A stretch of 9,062 nt of DNA from positions 1 through 9,062 of the forward strand of contig JBEVVH010000144.1 in the NCBI GenBank assembly GCA_040507245.1, written 5' to 3'. This DNA is from Thiodiazotropha sp040507245 (GTDB taxonomy: Bacteria > Pseudomonadota > Gammaproteobacteria > Chromatiales > Chromatiaceae). This document shows positions 1 to 7,188 of the stretch, in pieces. Within the stretch, counting starts at the first letter, position 1; each line of letters starts with the position of its first letter. The notes beneath the pieces were generated by a model. It worked only from the letters and a program-made list of their open reading frames with translations. It did no database searches and was not told the DNA's origin. A program made the position numbers and the translations under genes.

Positions 1-131
1 TGTTAGTGTTCGTGCATCAATTTTTTCCATCCGGGAATAATACGTGATATCCGTTAAAATATCTCCCTATTATTGAGCCGAGTTAATAGAAAGATTCTGA
101 ATAATTATGATTTTATGAGAAATATTTTAGA
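1..131. other. AT-rich non-coding left edge
   Basis: This stretch is clearly richer in A and T than the genes to its right, and no credible reading frame runs through it on either strand. It lies downstream of the adk terminator, so it separates adk from whatever lies to the left. I could not assign a promoter pair with confidence. Confidence 0.5.
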
Positions 132-177
132 GAAAAAGATGAGACCGCCGTGCTTTGGCATGACAGGCGGTCTCATC
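132..177 (-). terminator. Intrinsic terminator of adk
   Basis: Reading the minus strand, a perfect 12-bp stem (GATGAGACCGCC at 138-149 pairing with 166-177) closes a 16-base loop. It is followed at once by five T residues (complement of 133-137). The element begins 38 bases after the adk stop codon. There is no T-run on the other side, so it should act only on minus-strand transcripts. This is a textbook Rho-independent terminator and suggests that adk is the last gene of its transcript. Confidence 0.92.
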
Positions 178-215
178 CCTATCCCGGAAATATTGGGCGG
201 TTTCCTGATGGAGGA

Positions 216-860
216 TTAGCCGAGTGCGCTGAAGATCTGATCGCGAATCTGGTCCACGCCGCCGACACCGTTGATTTTCACATACTTGCAGGCACCCCCA
301 TCGGCTTCCTTGGAGTAAAATGCGATCAGGGGTTCCGTCTGGTCATGGTAAACCTTCAGACGAGCCTTTACGGTCTCTTCCTTGTCATCGTCACGCTGAA
401 TCAGCGGTTCGCCGGTTTCATTATCCTGGCCCTCCACCTTGGGTGGGTTGAAGACCACGTGGTAGGTACGACCGGAAGCGAGATGAACCCGGCGTCCTGA
501 CATGCGTTTGATGATCTCCTCATCCGGAACATCGATTTCGACAACCGCATCGATCGGTACGCCTGCCTCTTTGAGGGACTCGGCCTGTGGGATGGTGCGC
601 GGAAAACCATCGAACAGGTAACCGTTCTTACAATCATCCTGGGTGATCCGCTCTTTGACCATACCCATGATGATGTCATCGGAAACCAGCCCGCCCTCAT
701 CCATGATTTTCTTTGCGGCCACGCCAAGTTCGGTGCCCGCTTTAACATGGGCCCTGAGCATGTCACCGGTGGAAATCTGAGGAATCTGATACTTTTCCTT
801 GATGTAGTTGGCCTGAGTACCCTTACCGGCGCCAGGTCCGCCAAGCAGTATTACGCGCAT
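216..860 (-). CDS. adk: Adenylate kinase
   Basis: This 214-residue cytoplasmic enzyme catalyses ATP + AMP = 2 ADP and keeps adenine nucleotides in balance. The length equals that of E. coli Adk. The P-loop GGPGAGKGT lies at residues 7-15, the AMP-site motif STGDMLRA follows at about 30-37, and DGFPRT sits at about 84-89. The lid segment (about 122-159, beginning GRRVHLASGRTYH) lacks the four zinc-binding cysteines of Gram-positive enzymes, so this is the long, non-zinc type. The start is set by the MRVILLGGPG amino terminus and a good ribosome binding site, GAGGAG, seven bases before the ATG. It lies downstream of htpG on the same strand, as in E. coli, but a terminator and a gap of about 500 bases separate them, so it is probably transcribed separately. 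All key motifs are intact. Confidence 0.98.
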   Translation of the reverse strand: MRVILLGGPGAGKGTQANYIKEKYQIPQISTGDMLRAHVKAGTELGVAAKKIMDEGGLVSDDIIMGMVKERITQDDCKNGYLFDGFPRTIPQAESLKEAGVPIDAVVEIDVPDEEIIKRMSGRRVHLASGRTYHVVFNPPKVEGQDNETGEPLIQRDDDKEETVKARLKVYHDQTEPLIAFYSKEADGGACKYVKINGVGGVDQIRDQIFSALG

Positions 861-1306
861 AGTTATTCTCCTCGCTTGTTTTTTGATAGATCCGGACGTA
901 ACAGTCGGTAGAATCTCTACCCGGATCGTGCGATCCGCATGTCAGGTCGCCCTTCAGGTTCTCACAACGGTAAACGGACCGGATTATGGTGGTTTACGCC
1001 TTGTGTCAGATGCTTTTGGGCAAAAATCAACAGCCTGCTGCTTCCGGTGGTTGACAATCCACACACTTGAATGGAGAACCCGCGCTGTTCCTCCCATGCA
1101 GCGGATTCCGGTGGAGGCTTGCCGAAGTGTGCCATGCCGCATCCGGCGAAACCAGTTGAGGCTATCAATGGGAGGATTCAGTCGGTTTATGGTCTCACCC
1201 TGGTCTGAGGGACGGAGAACGCTTGCAAACGTGCTGATCGCTTGCGCGCTGGTAACCGCCACAAATCCACCTGGCAGAGATTGTAATCAATAACAGTCCT
1301 TCAAAT
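861..1306. other. Gene-free spacer between htpG and adk
   Basis: No convincing gene lies here. Several frames stay open for 60-136 codons on both strands (for example 883-1293 plus and 984-1262 minus), but their translations show no recognisable domain, no matching ribosome binding site and an unnatural composition rich in Arg, Cys and Trp. The adk promoter must lie here or upstream, but I did not find a clear -35/-10 pair. The visible structure is a GATCCG palindrome group near 889-937. A decayed gene or a small RNA cannot be excluded. Confidence 0.5.
922..937. promoter_or_regulatory. Palindrome upstream of adk
   Basis: The bases CGGATCGTGCGATCCG form a perfect inverted repeat with 7-bp arms and a 2-base centre, 62 bases upstream of the adk start. 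A further copy of one arm, GATCCGG, occurs at 889-895 and can pair with CCGGATC at 921-927. This looks like a dimeric regulator site or a leader hairpin, but no named regulator is implied. Confidence 0.35.
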
Positions 1307-1324
1307 GGGGGGCAAACGCCCCCC
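1307..1324 (-). terminator. Probable htpG terminator
   Basis: A 7-bp stem made only of G-C pairs (six G plus C, pairing with G plus six C) closes a 4-base loop and begins 38 bases after the htpG stop codon. On the minus strand it is followed by ATTTGAA, a weak T-tract, so termination may be less efficient than at the adk terminator. No T-run lies on the plus-strand side. Confidence 0.7.
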
Positions 1325-1361
1325 TCGCAGGCATGCTATTGACCACAACCGCTCTGGGATT

Positions 1362-3266
1362 TCAATTCCCCGCCAGATTCAGCATCAGGGTATTGAGGCG
1401 TCTGACGAAGGCGGCAGGATCATCCAACTGACCACCTTCGGCAAGTTGTGCCTGGTCAAACAGAACCTTCGTCAGATCGCCGAACCGGCCTTCGTTGCTC
1501 TCCTGCTCAAGTCGTTCGACCAGCGGATGAGTCGCGTTGATCTCCATGATCGGCTTGGTTTGCGGTGCGTCCTGACCGACAGACTTCAATACCCGGGCCA
1601 GATTGGCGCTCATGTCGTAATCCTCCACAACCAGGCAGGCGGGGGAATCTGTGAGGCGGTGACTGACGCGGATCTCTTTGACCGACTCCTCGAGTACCGA
1701 CTTCATGCGCTCCAGCAGTTGCTTGTGCTGCTGCGCCTGTTTCTCCTGCTGCTCCTGCTCCTCCTTGTCCTCCAGCTCTCCCAGATCCAGTTCACCTTTG
1801 GCCACTGACTGCAGGGTTTTACCTTGGTATTCCGTGAGGCTGGTGACCAGCCATTCATCCACCCGGTCCGAGAGCAACAGTACTTCAATGCCTTTTTTCT
1901 TGAGCAGTTCCAGATGCGGGCTGAAGCGAGCCGCTGCCGGAGTATCCGCGGTGATGTAATAGATCTTTTCCTGACCTTCCGGCATACGTGAGATATAGTC
2001 CGCCAGGGAAACCGTCTGATCGTCGTTGTCCTGATGGGTCGATGCGAAACGCAGTAGCCCTGCGACCCGGTCCTTGTTGGCATAGTCTTCGGCCGGCCCC
2101 TCCTTCATCACTTTGCCGAAATTCTTCCAGAACTCCAGGTACTTGTCGGCATCGTCCTCAGCCAGTTTCTCCAACGCTCCCAGGACACGTTTCACGTTTG
2201 CCTGGCGAATGGTGTCAATTTTGCGATTATGTTGCAGTATCTCCCGGGATACGTTCAGCGGCAGATCATCCGAATCGACGATTCCCTTGACGAAACGCAG
2301 GTAGCGCGGCATCAGCTTCTCCGCTTCGTCCATGATAAAGACGCGCCGCACGAAGAGTTTCACCCCATGCTTCTGATCCCGATCCCAGAGATCGAAAGGC
2401 GCTCGCTGAGGTACGTACAAAAGCGCGGTGTATTCGTTGTTGCCCTCCACCCGGTTATGCACGTGCAGCAGAGGGTCCTCGAAGTCATGGGACACATGGC
2501 GGTAAAACTCATTGTACTCTTCATCACTGATATCCGAGCGGTTCCTCATCCACAGGGCTGTGCCTGTATTGACCCGCTCAAACTCCGGTGTTTCCGGCTT
2601 CTCCTCTTCACCGTGATGCTCTTTTTGCATCTCCACCGGCAGAGTAATGTGATCCGAAAACTTTGAGATGATGCTGCGCAGGCGGAATGCTTCGAGAAAC
2701 TCCTTCTCATCTTCACGCAGGTGCAGAATCACATCGGTTCCGCGCTCCGGCTTGTCGATATTTTCAATGCTGTAGGATCCCTGACCTTCCGATTCCCAAC
2801 GCACACCATGCTCGTGTCCCAGACCGGCCCGGCGGGTCATGAGGGTGACCTTGTCAGCAACGATGAATGCGGAGTAGAAACCCACGCCGAACTGGCCGAT
2901 CAGTTCACTATCCTTGGCCTGATCACCCGACATGGCCTCAAAGAATTTACGGGTACCGGAACTTGCGATCGTACCAATGGTATCGGTCACTTCCTGGCGA
3001 CTCATGCCTATGCCGTTATCGGAGATGGTCAGTGTGCCCGCCTCCTGATCAAAGGTGACCCGAACCCGCAATTCAGAATCCGCCTCGTAGAGTGCCTCAT
3101 CGGTCAACGCCTCGAATCGGAGTTTTTCGGCGGCATCCGAGGCATTGGAGATCAATTCCCGCAGGAAGATCTCCTTGTTGCTGTACAGGGAACGGATGAC
3201 CAGGTTCAGTACCTGGGTGATTTCAGCCTGAAAATCAAGGGTTTCCTTTTGCGCTTCAACAGTCAT
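1362..3266 (-). CDS. htpG: Molecular chaperone HtpG (bacterial Hsp90)
   Basis: HtpG is a cytosolic, dimeric, ATP-driven chaperone that remodels client proteins together with the DnaK system. The product has 634 residues (E. coli 624). The amino-terminal GHKL ATPase domain shows ELISNASDA with Glu37 and Asn41, DNGIGM with Asp83, and the lid motif GQFGVGFYSAF at about 124-134. The middle domain carries LNVSREILQ with Arg341, matching the catalytic Arg336 of E. coli. A Glu/Gln/Lys-rich linker precedes the carboxy-terminal dimerisation domain. I chose the ATG at 3266 because MTVEAQKETLDFQAE matches the family start. A GTG at 3305 would add 13 residues without family support. AGAGAGG lies 12 bases before the ATG, a rather long spacing. 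Two heat-shock-like promoters lie upstream. The gene is intact. Confidence 0.98.
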   Translation of the reverse strand: MTVEAQKETLDFQAEITQVLNLVIRSLYSNKEIFLRELISNASDAAEKLRFEALTDEALYEADSELRVRVTFDQEAGTLTISDNGIGMSRQEVTDTIGTIASSGTRKFFEAMSGDQAKDSELIGQFGVGFYSAFIVADKVTLMTRRAGLGHEHGVRWESEGQGSYSIENIDKPERGTDVILHLREDEKEFLEAFRLRSIISKFSDHITLPVEMQKEHHGEEEKPETPEFERVNTGTALWMRNRSDISDEEYNEFYRHVSHDFEDPLLHVHNRVEGNNEYTALLYVPQRAPFDLWDRDQKHGVKLFVRRVFIMDEAEKLMPRYLRFVKGIVDSDDLPLNVSREILQHNRKIDTIRQANVKRVLGALEKLAEDDADKYLEFWKNFGKVMKEGPAEDYANKDRVAGLLRFASTHQDNDDQTVSLADYISRMPEGQEKIYYITADTPAAARFSPHLELLKKKGIEVLLLSDRVDEWLVTSLTEYQGKTLQSVAKGELDLGELEDKEEQEQQEKQAQQHKQLLERMKSVLEESVKEIRVSHRLTDSPACLVVEDYDMSANLARVLKSVGQDAPQTKPIMEINATHPLVERLEQESNEGRFGDLTKVLFDQAQLAEGGQLDDPAAFVRRLNTLMLNLAGN

Positions 3267-3270
3267 GGTT

Positions 3271-3285
3271 GAGGTGAGCCTCTCT
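3271..3285 (-). promoter_or_regulatory. htpG ribosome binding site with small hairpin
   Basis: On the minus strand the likely Shine-Dalgarno AGAGAGG (3279-3285) overlaps a potential hairpin, GAGG-CTCA-CCTC (3271-3282), a 4-bp stem with a 4-base loop ending five bases before the second base-free gap to the ATG. Pairing would hide part of the Shine-Dalgarno. The stem is short and may not be stable on its own, so a thermosensor role is only a suggestion. Confidence 0.35.
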
Positions 3286-3330
3286 TTAGTTCTGGTGTAT
3301 TTCACGAGTCTTACCGCCGTACGAATGAAT

Positions 3331-3361
3331 CGATGGCAGTACGGTGTGTGTGGGTTTCAAG
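3331..3361 (-). promoter_or_regulatory. Proximal sigma-32-like promoter of htpG
   Basis: On the minus strand CTTGAAA (3355-3361) matches the heat-shock sigma factor -35 consensus at all seven positions. It is followed after 16 bases by TGCCATCG (3331-3338), which keeps the CCAT core of the CCCCATNT -10 consensus. Transcription would begin near 3323, giving a leader of about 57 bases. htpG is a known sigma-32 regulon gene in E. coli. The -10 is the weaker part of this call. Confidence 0.5.
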
Positions 3362-3476
3362 CCTGACAGCGGGTTCGTTGATGCACCCGGGCTGTACCCA
3401 ATCTGCGGGAGGGACGGAACATGGTGAGCGGCGAGGCAGCACCAGGTCCGTGTCCCGGCATTTATTCAATTTTCTC

Positions 3477-3505
3477 AGTTGGGGACTGGCGGAAGAATTT
3501 TCAAG
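3477..3505 (-). promoter_or_regulatory. Distal sigma-32-like promoter of htpG
   Basis: On the minus strand CTTGAAA (3499-3505) is followed after 14 bases by CCCCAACT (3477-3484). The -35 is a perfect match and the -10 matches the sigma-32 consensus CCCCATNT at all but one defined position, with spacing inside the usual range. It lies just over 50 bases past the stop codon of the upstream barrel gene and would give an htpG leader of about 200 bases. Confidence 0.72.
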
Positions 3506-3555
3506 TCCTGACAGGCAGGTAGCAGGATCTTTCCTCTCTGGAAATCCGATCGCTA

Positions 3556-5013
3556 TCAGAATCTATAGACAAATCCGGCATCTGCCCGATTTTCGTCATA
3601 CGTGTTCAAATCAGAATCGGCATTACGCTCCAGGTGACTCACGCTGGTGGTCAGGGTCGTGTCCATCCCCAGGCGATAGCTGAGACCCAACGAAACCACC
3701 CACTCTCTATAATCAAGGAGGTTCTCTTCGTGATCTCTCCACAATACCCGTGTCACACCACCCAAAGACCGGCCGAGGACCCGGGACAGTTGCATACTGG
3801 TGACCACATCCCGTGTATCCTGCTGGCTTGAATCAGCTGAATAGTCACGTTTTATCAGGTTGGCTCTTAGCTCAGCCTGGGTGCGGGTCGAGCGGAAGGT
3901 CACCGAACCACTCAGGCGATCCGACTCGTAGTAGTCGGCGCTCAAGGTCGACACGCCGGTCACGGACACGGGGGGCGGATTATCCAACACCGCGTCTCTG
4001 ACCAGTTCGCCGAAATCGTCCTGGCGCAGAAACAGGGTATCTTCCGTAGCTTCGTCTCGGGCACTGATGTAATTCCGGGTGAAGCCCATTCTCCAAACCG
4101 TATATGCTGTCCGATGGACCAGATCCATGTAGTAATCGTCGCCAAAAGCACGCTCACCTGCTCCGATCGCGAAGCGGGTATGGCTGGAGGGTGTGAAAAT
4201 CACCCCGACTGACCAGAGGTCACCATCCACATCTTCATTGTTCACCAGCTGGTAATCCTCATACCCTGCGGCAAATGCCAGCGCCCAGCGGCGGGACATT
4301 TGCTGTATGTATTCCCCCCGGAAGCGCGAGATCTTGTTGTCCCGGACCTCCCCGGAAAAATCCTCCACGGTGTGCATGGCGGCCAGCTCCCAGGCATGCG
4401 CCACGGTGTAGGTGCCGCTACCCAAAACCAGATCCAGCGTCTGTGAGGAGCTGTCGACGGCCGAATCATAGGAATAGTCCACCTTATCGACCGAATAGCG
4501 CGCTTCAAGCACACTGGTATTGCCAAAGCGGGTCGTAAAATAGGGACTCAATCCCATGGTGTAATAATCGATCGGCTCAGAGGTACCGGTTATACCGTCC
4601 GGACTGCTGCGGCCGGAGGACAATTGGGTCTGATCCGATGTCGCCCAGGCGTCAATGAACAACTGGTTTTCCATGACTTCCAGGTTGCCACTGGTTCGTA
4701 GCAGATTTATGGTCTGGTTGGACTGGGTGTCGTCCCAGTAGTAACGATATTCCGGTGCATAATTGAAATCAAAATTGCCACGAGCCCCTTCCTTATACGC
4801 CGAGAGTGTGGGTCTGACTCGGGTGATATTTTCACTCTGAGGATCCTCGCTCGAAAGAAACACGTTGTCGGTATAGATGTGGTCGATACCGATGGACGGA
4901 GAGATGATCCACTCACCGGCCAGACTCGATACCGGCAGGCTTAGTAAGCCCAATCCCGCCATTGCGATGATTCGTAAGTCACGAGCGTAATTATCAATTT
5001 CTGAGCAAGACAT
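3556..5013 (-). CDS. Outer-membrane beta-barrel protein, PEP-CTERM-associated (TIGR03016-like)
   Basis: A 485-residue protein, probably an outer-membrane beta-barrel. The amino end has a charged region, a hydrophobic segment (about 15-31) and a likely signal-peptidase site after SSLA at residue 32. The mature protein opens with EWIISPSIGIDHIYTDNVFLS, then RVRPTLSAYKEG and NFDFNYAPEYRYYW, the pattern I associate with the TIGR03016 family found with PEP-CTERM/exosortase systems. The rest has alternating short strands rich in Tyr, Ser, Thr, Arg and Asp, no cysteine-rich or catalytic motif, and ends in FVYRF, with a terminal Phe typical of barrels inserted by the Bam machinery. The ATG at 5013 is chosen because AGGA lies eight bases before it. 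Two stops in tandem (TGA TAG) end the gene. Its role is unknown; export or anchoring of polysaccharide is a guess. No exosortase gene is in this window. The family call is by memory of the motif, while the barrel call is firmer. Confidence 0.75.
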   Translation of the reverse strand: MSCSEIDNYARDLRIIAMAGLGLLSLPVSSLAGEWIISPSIGIDHIYTDNVFLSSEDPQSENITRVRPTLSAYKEGARGNFDFNYAPEYRYYWDDTQSNQTINLLRTSGNLEVMENQLFIDAWATSDQTQLSSGRSSPDGITGTSEPIDYYTMGLSPYFTTRFGNTSVLEARYSVDKVDYSYDSAVDSSSQTLDLVLGSGTYTVAHAWELAAMHTVEDFSGEVRDNKISRFRGEYIQQMSRRWALAFAAGYEDYQLVNNEDVDGDLWSVGVIFTPSSHTRFAIGAGERAFGDDYYMDLVHRTAYTVWRMGFTRNYISARDEATEDTLFLRQDDFGELVRDAVLDNPPPVSVTGVSTLSADYYESDRLSGSVTFRSTRTQAELRANLIKRDYSADSSQQDTRDVVTSMQLSRVLGRSLGGVTRVLWRDHEENLLDYREWVVSLGLSYRLGMDTTLTTSVSHLERNADSDLNTYDENRADAGFVYRF

Positions 5014-5109
5014 CCTAACAATCCTGTCTGTGGTGTTTCTTGAGACGGTTTCAACCAGGAACCCGGAGCGCAAACGCACCCCTGGAATCGCGGCTTCCAA
5101 TGGTCCGGG

Positions 5110-5118
5110 ATTCTATCA
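5110..5118 (-). promoter_or_regulatory. Possible extended -10 promoter of the barrel gene
   Basis: On the minus strand TGATAGAAT combines an extended -10 TG with a hexamer matching TATAAT at five of six positions. No good -35 lies at the right distance, which extended -10 promoters tolerate. Transcription would start about 90 bases before the barrel gene's ATG. Confidence 0.4.
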
Positions 5119-5272
5119 CGGTAAAAACACAGGAGTCGTTATTTGTCGCACAGAACAGTGGGATAGCCTTACCTGGTCCAAGTCCACTCGCATTTGTCGC
5201 TTCAACTCCACCGGGCAGGTATGGTTGAATAGGAGGTCTACTCCAAACAACTCACGATCAGCACCGAGTACC

Positions 5273-6907
5273 ATGGAAATCATCACCCAATCAACCCAAG
5301 CCTTCGATGATCAGCGTCCGGGAACCTCCGGTTTGAGAAAAAAAGTCAAGGTGTTTCAAGCACCTCACTACCTGGAGAATTTCGTACAGGCGATCTTCGA
5401 CACCCAGAGCGACCTGCGCGGAGGCGTCCTGGTGGTTGGGGGTGATGGTCGATATTACAACCTCGAAGCGATCCAGATCATACTCAAGATGGCCGCTGCC
5501 CACGGCATCTCCCGGGTTCTGGTGGGATGCGACGGACTCCTGTCCACTCCTGCGGCATCCTGCCTGATCCGTAAATATAAGGCTAACGGCGGCATCATCC
5601 TCTCTGCCAGCCATAACCCTGGAGGTCCGGACGAGGATTTCGGCATCAAATTCAACACGCCCAACGGGGGGCCTGCTCCGGAATCCGTTACTGAAGCGAT
5701 TTTTGCTCGTACAAAAACTCTCACGGAGTACCGGATCGCCCAAACCTCTGACCTGGACCTGAGTCAAACCGGTGAACAGAATCTGGGTGAAATGAAGATC
5801 CAGGTCATCGACTCAGTTGAAGACTATGCTGACCTCATGGCCCAGCTGTTTGACTTCGATCGAATCCACCAGCTGTTCAACTCCGGAGCATTCAGCATGC
5901 GTTTCGACGCCATGCACGCCGTGACCGGTCCTTACGCCAAACACATCCTTGAAGAACGCCTGGGCGCAGAACCGGGCACGGTCATCAATGGCACCCCACT
6001 GGTCGATTTCGGTGGTGGTCACCCCGACCCAAACCTGGTCCATGCCCACGAACTAGTGGAACTGACCAGTGGTCCCCAGGGTGTCGATTTCGGTGCCGCC
6101 TCCGATGGCGACGGTGATCGGAATATGATCCTGGGCCATGATTTTTTCGTGACTCCCAGTGACAGTCTGGCGGTAATGGCCGCCAATGCACACCTGATCA
6201 AGGGTTACACCTACGGCGTCAGTAGTGTAGCACGTTCGATGCCTACCAGCCAAGCCGCTGACCGGGTCGCCGCTCGTCTGGGACTGGAGTGTTTTGAAAC
6301 CCCCACAGGATGGAAGTTTTTCGGCAATCTGCTCGATGCGGGCAAAATCACCCTGTGTGGTGAAGAAAGTTTCGGTACGGGATCGAACCATATTCGCGAG
6401 AAAGACGGCCTCTGGGCAGTACTCTTCTGGCTCAATCTGCTGGCCTTGAAACAACAGCCCGTCGAAGCCATTCTGCGCGACCACTGGAAAGCCTACGGTC
6501 GTAACTACTACACCCGGTATGACTACGAGGGAATTGATCAAACCGCGGCCCAGGGTTTGATGAAAGCTTTGGAGGATCAACTCGCGGACCTTCCAGGCCA
6601 GACTTTGGGCACCTACCAGGTGGAGTACGCGGACAATTTTTCATACACCGATCCCGTTGACGGCAGTCGTTCAGACAACCAGGGCATCCGCATCGGATTT
6701 ACCGATGGCTCGCGTATCGTTTATCGGCTTTCCGGTACCGGCACCCAGGGGGCGACTCTGCGCGTCTATCTCGAGGCTTATGAGCCGGATCCCGCAAAGC
6801 AGATGGAAGCAACCGAAAAGGTCATGAGCGGTCTTGTAACAATCGCCCAGGATCTGGCGGAGATTGAACAGCGGACCGGTCGCAGTGCACCCACTGTCAT
6901 CACCTGA
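5273..6907 (+). CDS. pgm: Phosphoglucomutase (alpha-D-glucose phosphate-specific)
   Basis: This enzyme interconverts glucose-1-phosphate and glucose-6-phosphate in the cytoplasm and so links glycolysis with glycogen and nucleotide-sugar synthesis. The 544-residue product is full length for the family. The start motif is PGTSGLRKKV at about 16-25. The catalytic phosphoserine loop is SASHNPGG (Ser113), the metal-binding loop SDGDGDRN (Asp278, 280, 282), the sugar-specificity loop GEESFG (363-368) and the phosphate-binding loop RLSGTGTQGATLR (485-497). The sequence style is the eukaryote-like/PgcA type of phosphoglucomutase rather than the bifunctional AlgC type. The frame stays open for 81 codons upstream, but the ATG at 5273 fits the family amino terminus. 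The adjacent ribosome binding site is weak (GAG), while a perfect AGGAGG at 5231-5236 is too far away. The gene is divergent from the barrel gene. I saw no clear terminator after it. Confidence 0.96.
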   Translation: MEIITQSTQAFDDQRPGTSGLRKKVKVFQAPHYLENFVQAIFDTQSDLRGGVLVVGGDGRYYNLEAIQIILKMAAAHGISRVLVGCDGLLSTPAASCLIRKYKANGGIILSASHNPGGPDEDFGIKFNTPNGGPAPESVTEAIFARTKTLTEYRIAQTSDLDLSQTGEQNLGEMKIQVIDSVEDYADLMAQLFDFDRIHQLFNSGAFSMRFDAMHAVTGPYAKHILEERLGAEPGTVINGTPLVDFGGGHPDPNLVHAHELVELTSGPQGVDFGAASDGDGDRNMILGHDFFVTPSDSLAVMAANAHLIKGYTYGVSSVARSMPTSQAADRVAARLGLECFETPTGWKFFGNLLDAGKITLCGEESFGTGSNHIREKDGLWAVLFWLNLLALKQQPVEAILRDHWKAYGRNYYTRYDYEGIDQTAAQGLMKALEDQLADLPGQTLGTYQVEYADNFSYTDPVDGSRSDNQGIRIGFTDGSRIVYRLSGTGTQGATLRVYLEAYEPDPAKQMEATEKVMSGLVTIAQDLAEIEQRTGRSAPTVIT

Positions 6908-7088
6908 CCAGGAAGCCGACCCAAAACCATGCACAGCATCTTCGACAGCCCGTTGAATTGGTGCGAACGCCCTGTTTTCGGGTATTGCATGAACCATTTT
7001 GGTGAACCGGAACTAACTGTCATCTGACTCGAATTGCAACTTGGATTGAGCGATATAAACCATGAATCCAAACCCAAAAATCCTGCAC
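6908..7088. other. Spacer after pgm
   Basis: No gene and no convincing intrinsic terminator lies between the pgm stop codon and the promoter at 7089. Only weak short stems (such as ACCA-TTT-TGGT near 7000) are present, so pgm transcription may end by another mechanism or read through. Confidence 0.4.
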
Positions 7089-7117
7089 TGGACATCTGCC
7101 ATTTGAGACACTATAAA
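7089..7117 (+). promoter_or_regulatory. Sigma-70-type promoter of the lysine-rich protein gene
   Basis: TGGACA (7089-7094) and TATAAA (7112-7117) each match the -35 and -10 consensus at five of six positions and are separated by exactly 17 bases. The predicted start near 7124 gives a leader of about 65 bases before the GTG at 7189. A second AT-rich segment with TATAAA at 7158-7163 lacks a matching -35. Confidence 0.65.
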
Positions 7118-7138
7118 CAGCATTAATCGAGATGCTGT
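7117..7138. promoter_or_regulatory. Inverted repeat over the predicted transcription start
   Basis: ACAGCAT and ATGCTGT form a perfect inverted repeat with 7-bp arms and an 8-base centre. It begins on the last base of the -10 box and covers the expected transcription start near 7124, a usual place for a repressor operator. It could instead be a hairpin at the very 5' end of the transcript that protects the RNA. Confidence 0.45.
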
Positions 7139-7188
7139 GCGGAACGGCATATCAGATTATAAATATTAAATAATGAGGGAGTTAAGCT

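Noticed and set aside
1051..1079. Perfect TTGACA on the plus strand, as a small-RNA promoter
   Set aside because: The hexamer 17 bases downstream (GAGAAC) matches the -10 consensus at only three positions.
1219..1234. GCAAACGT, a PurR-like half site upstream of adk
   Set aside because: Only one half matches the PurR consensus and it lies over 350 bases from the gene.
883..1293. 136-codon open frame on the plus strand in the htpG-adk spacer
   Set aside because: No ribosome binding site, no recognisable domain, odd composition, and overlapping minus-strand frames of equal poor quality.
1678..1959. Ser/Cys-rich open frame antisense to htpG
   Set aside because: It mirrors the Glu/Gln/Lys-rich linker codons of htpG and has no independent coding signal.
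3267..3305. Longer htpG start at a GTG giving 13 extra residues
   Set aside because: The family amino terminus begins at the ATG at 3266, and the GTG has only a weak ribosome binding site.
5014..5100. Upstream extension of the barrel protein to a TTG at 5100
   Set aside because: The extension puts about 29 non-signal residues before the signal peptide and would be nearly leaderless from the predicted promoter; AGGA supports the ATG at 5013.
5030..5272. Amino-terminal extension of phosphoglucomutase
   Set aside because: The 81 extra codons have no family match and overlap the divergent promoter region; the known amino terminus starts at the ATG at 5273.
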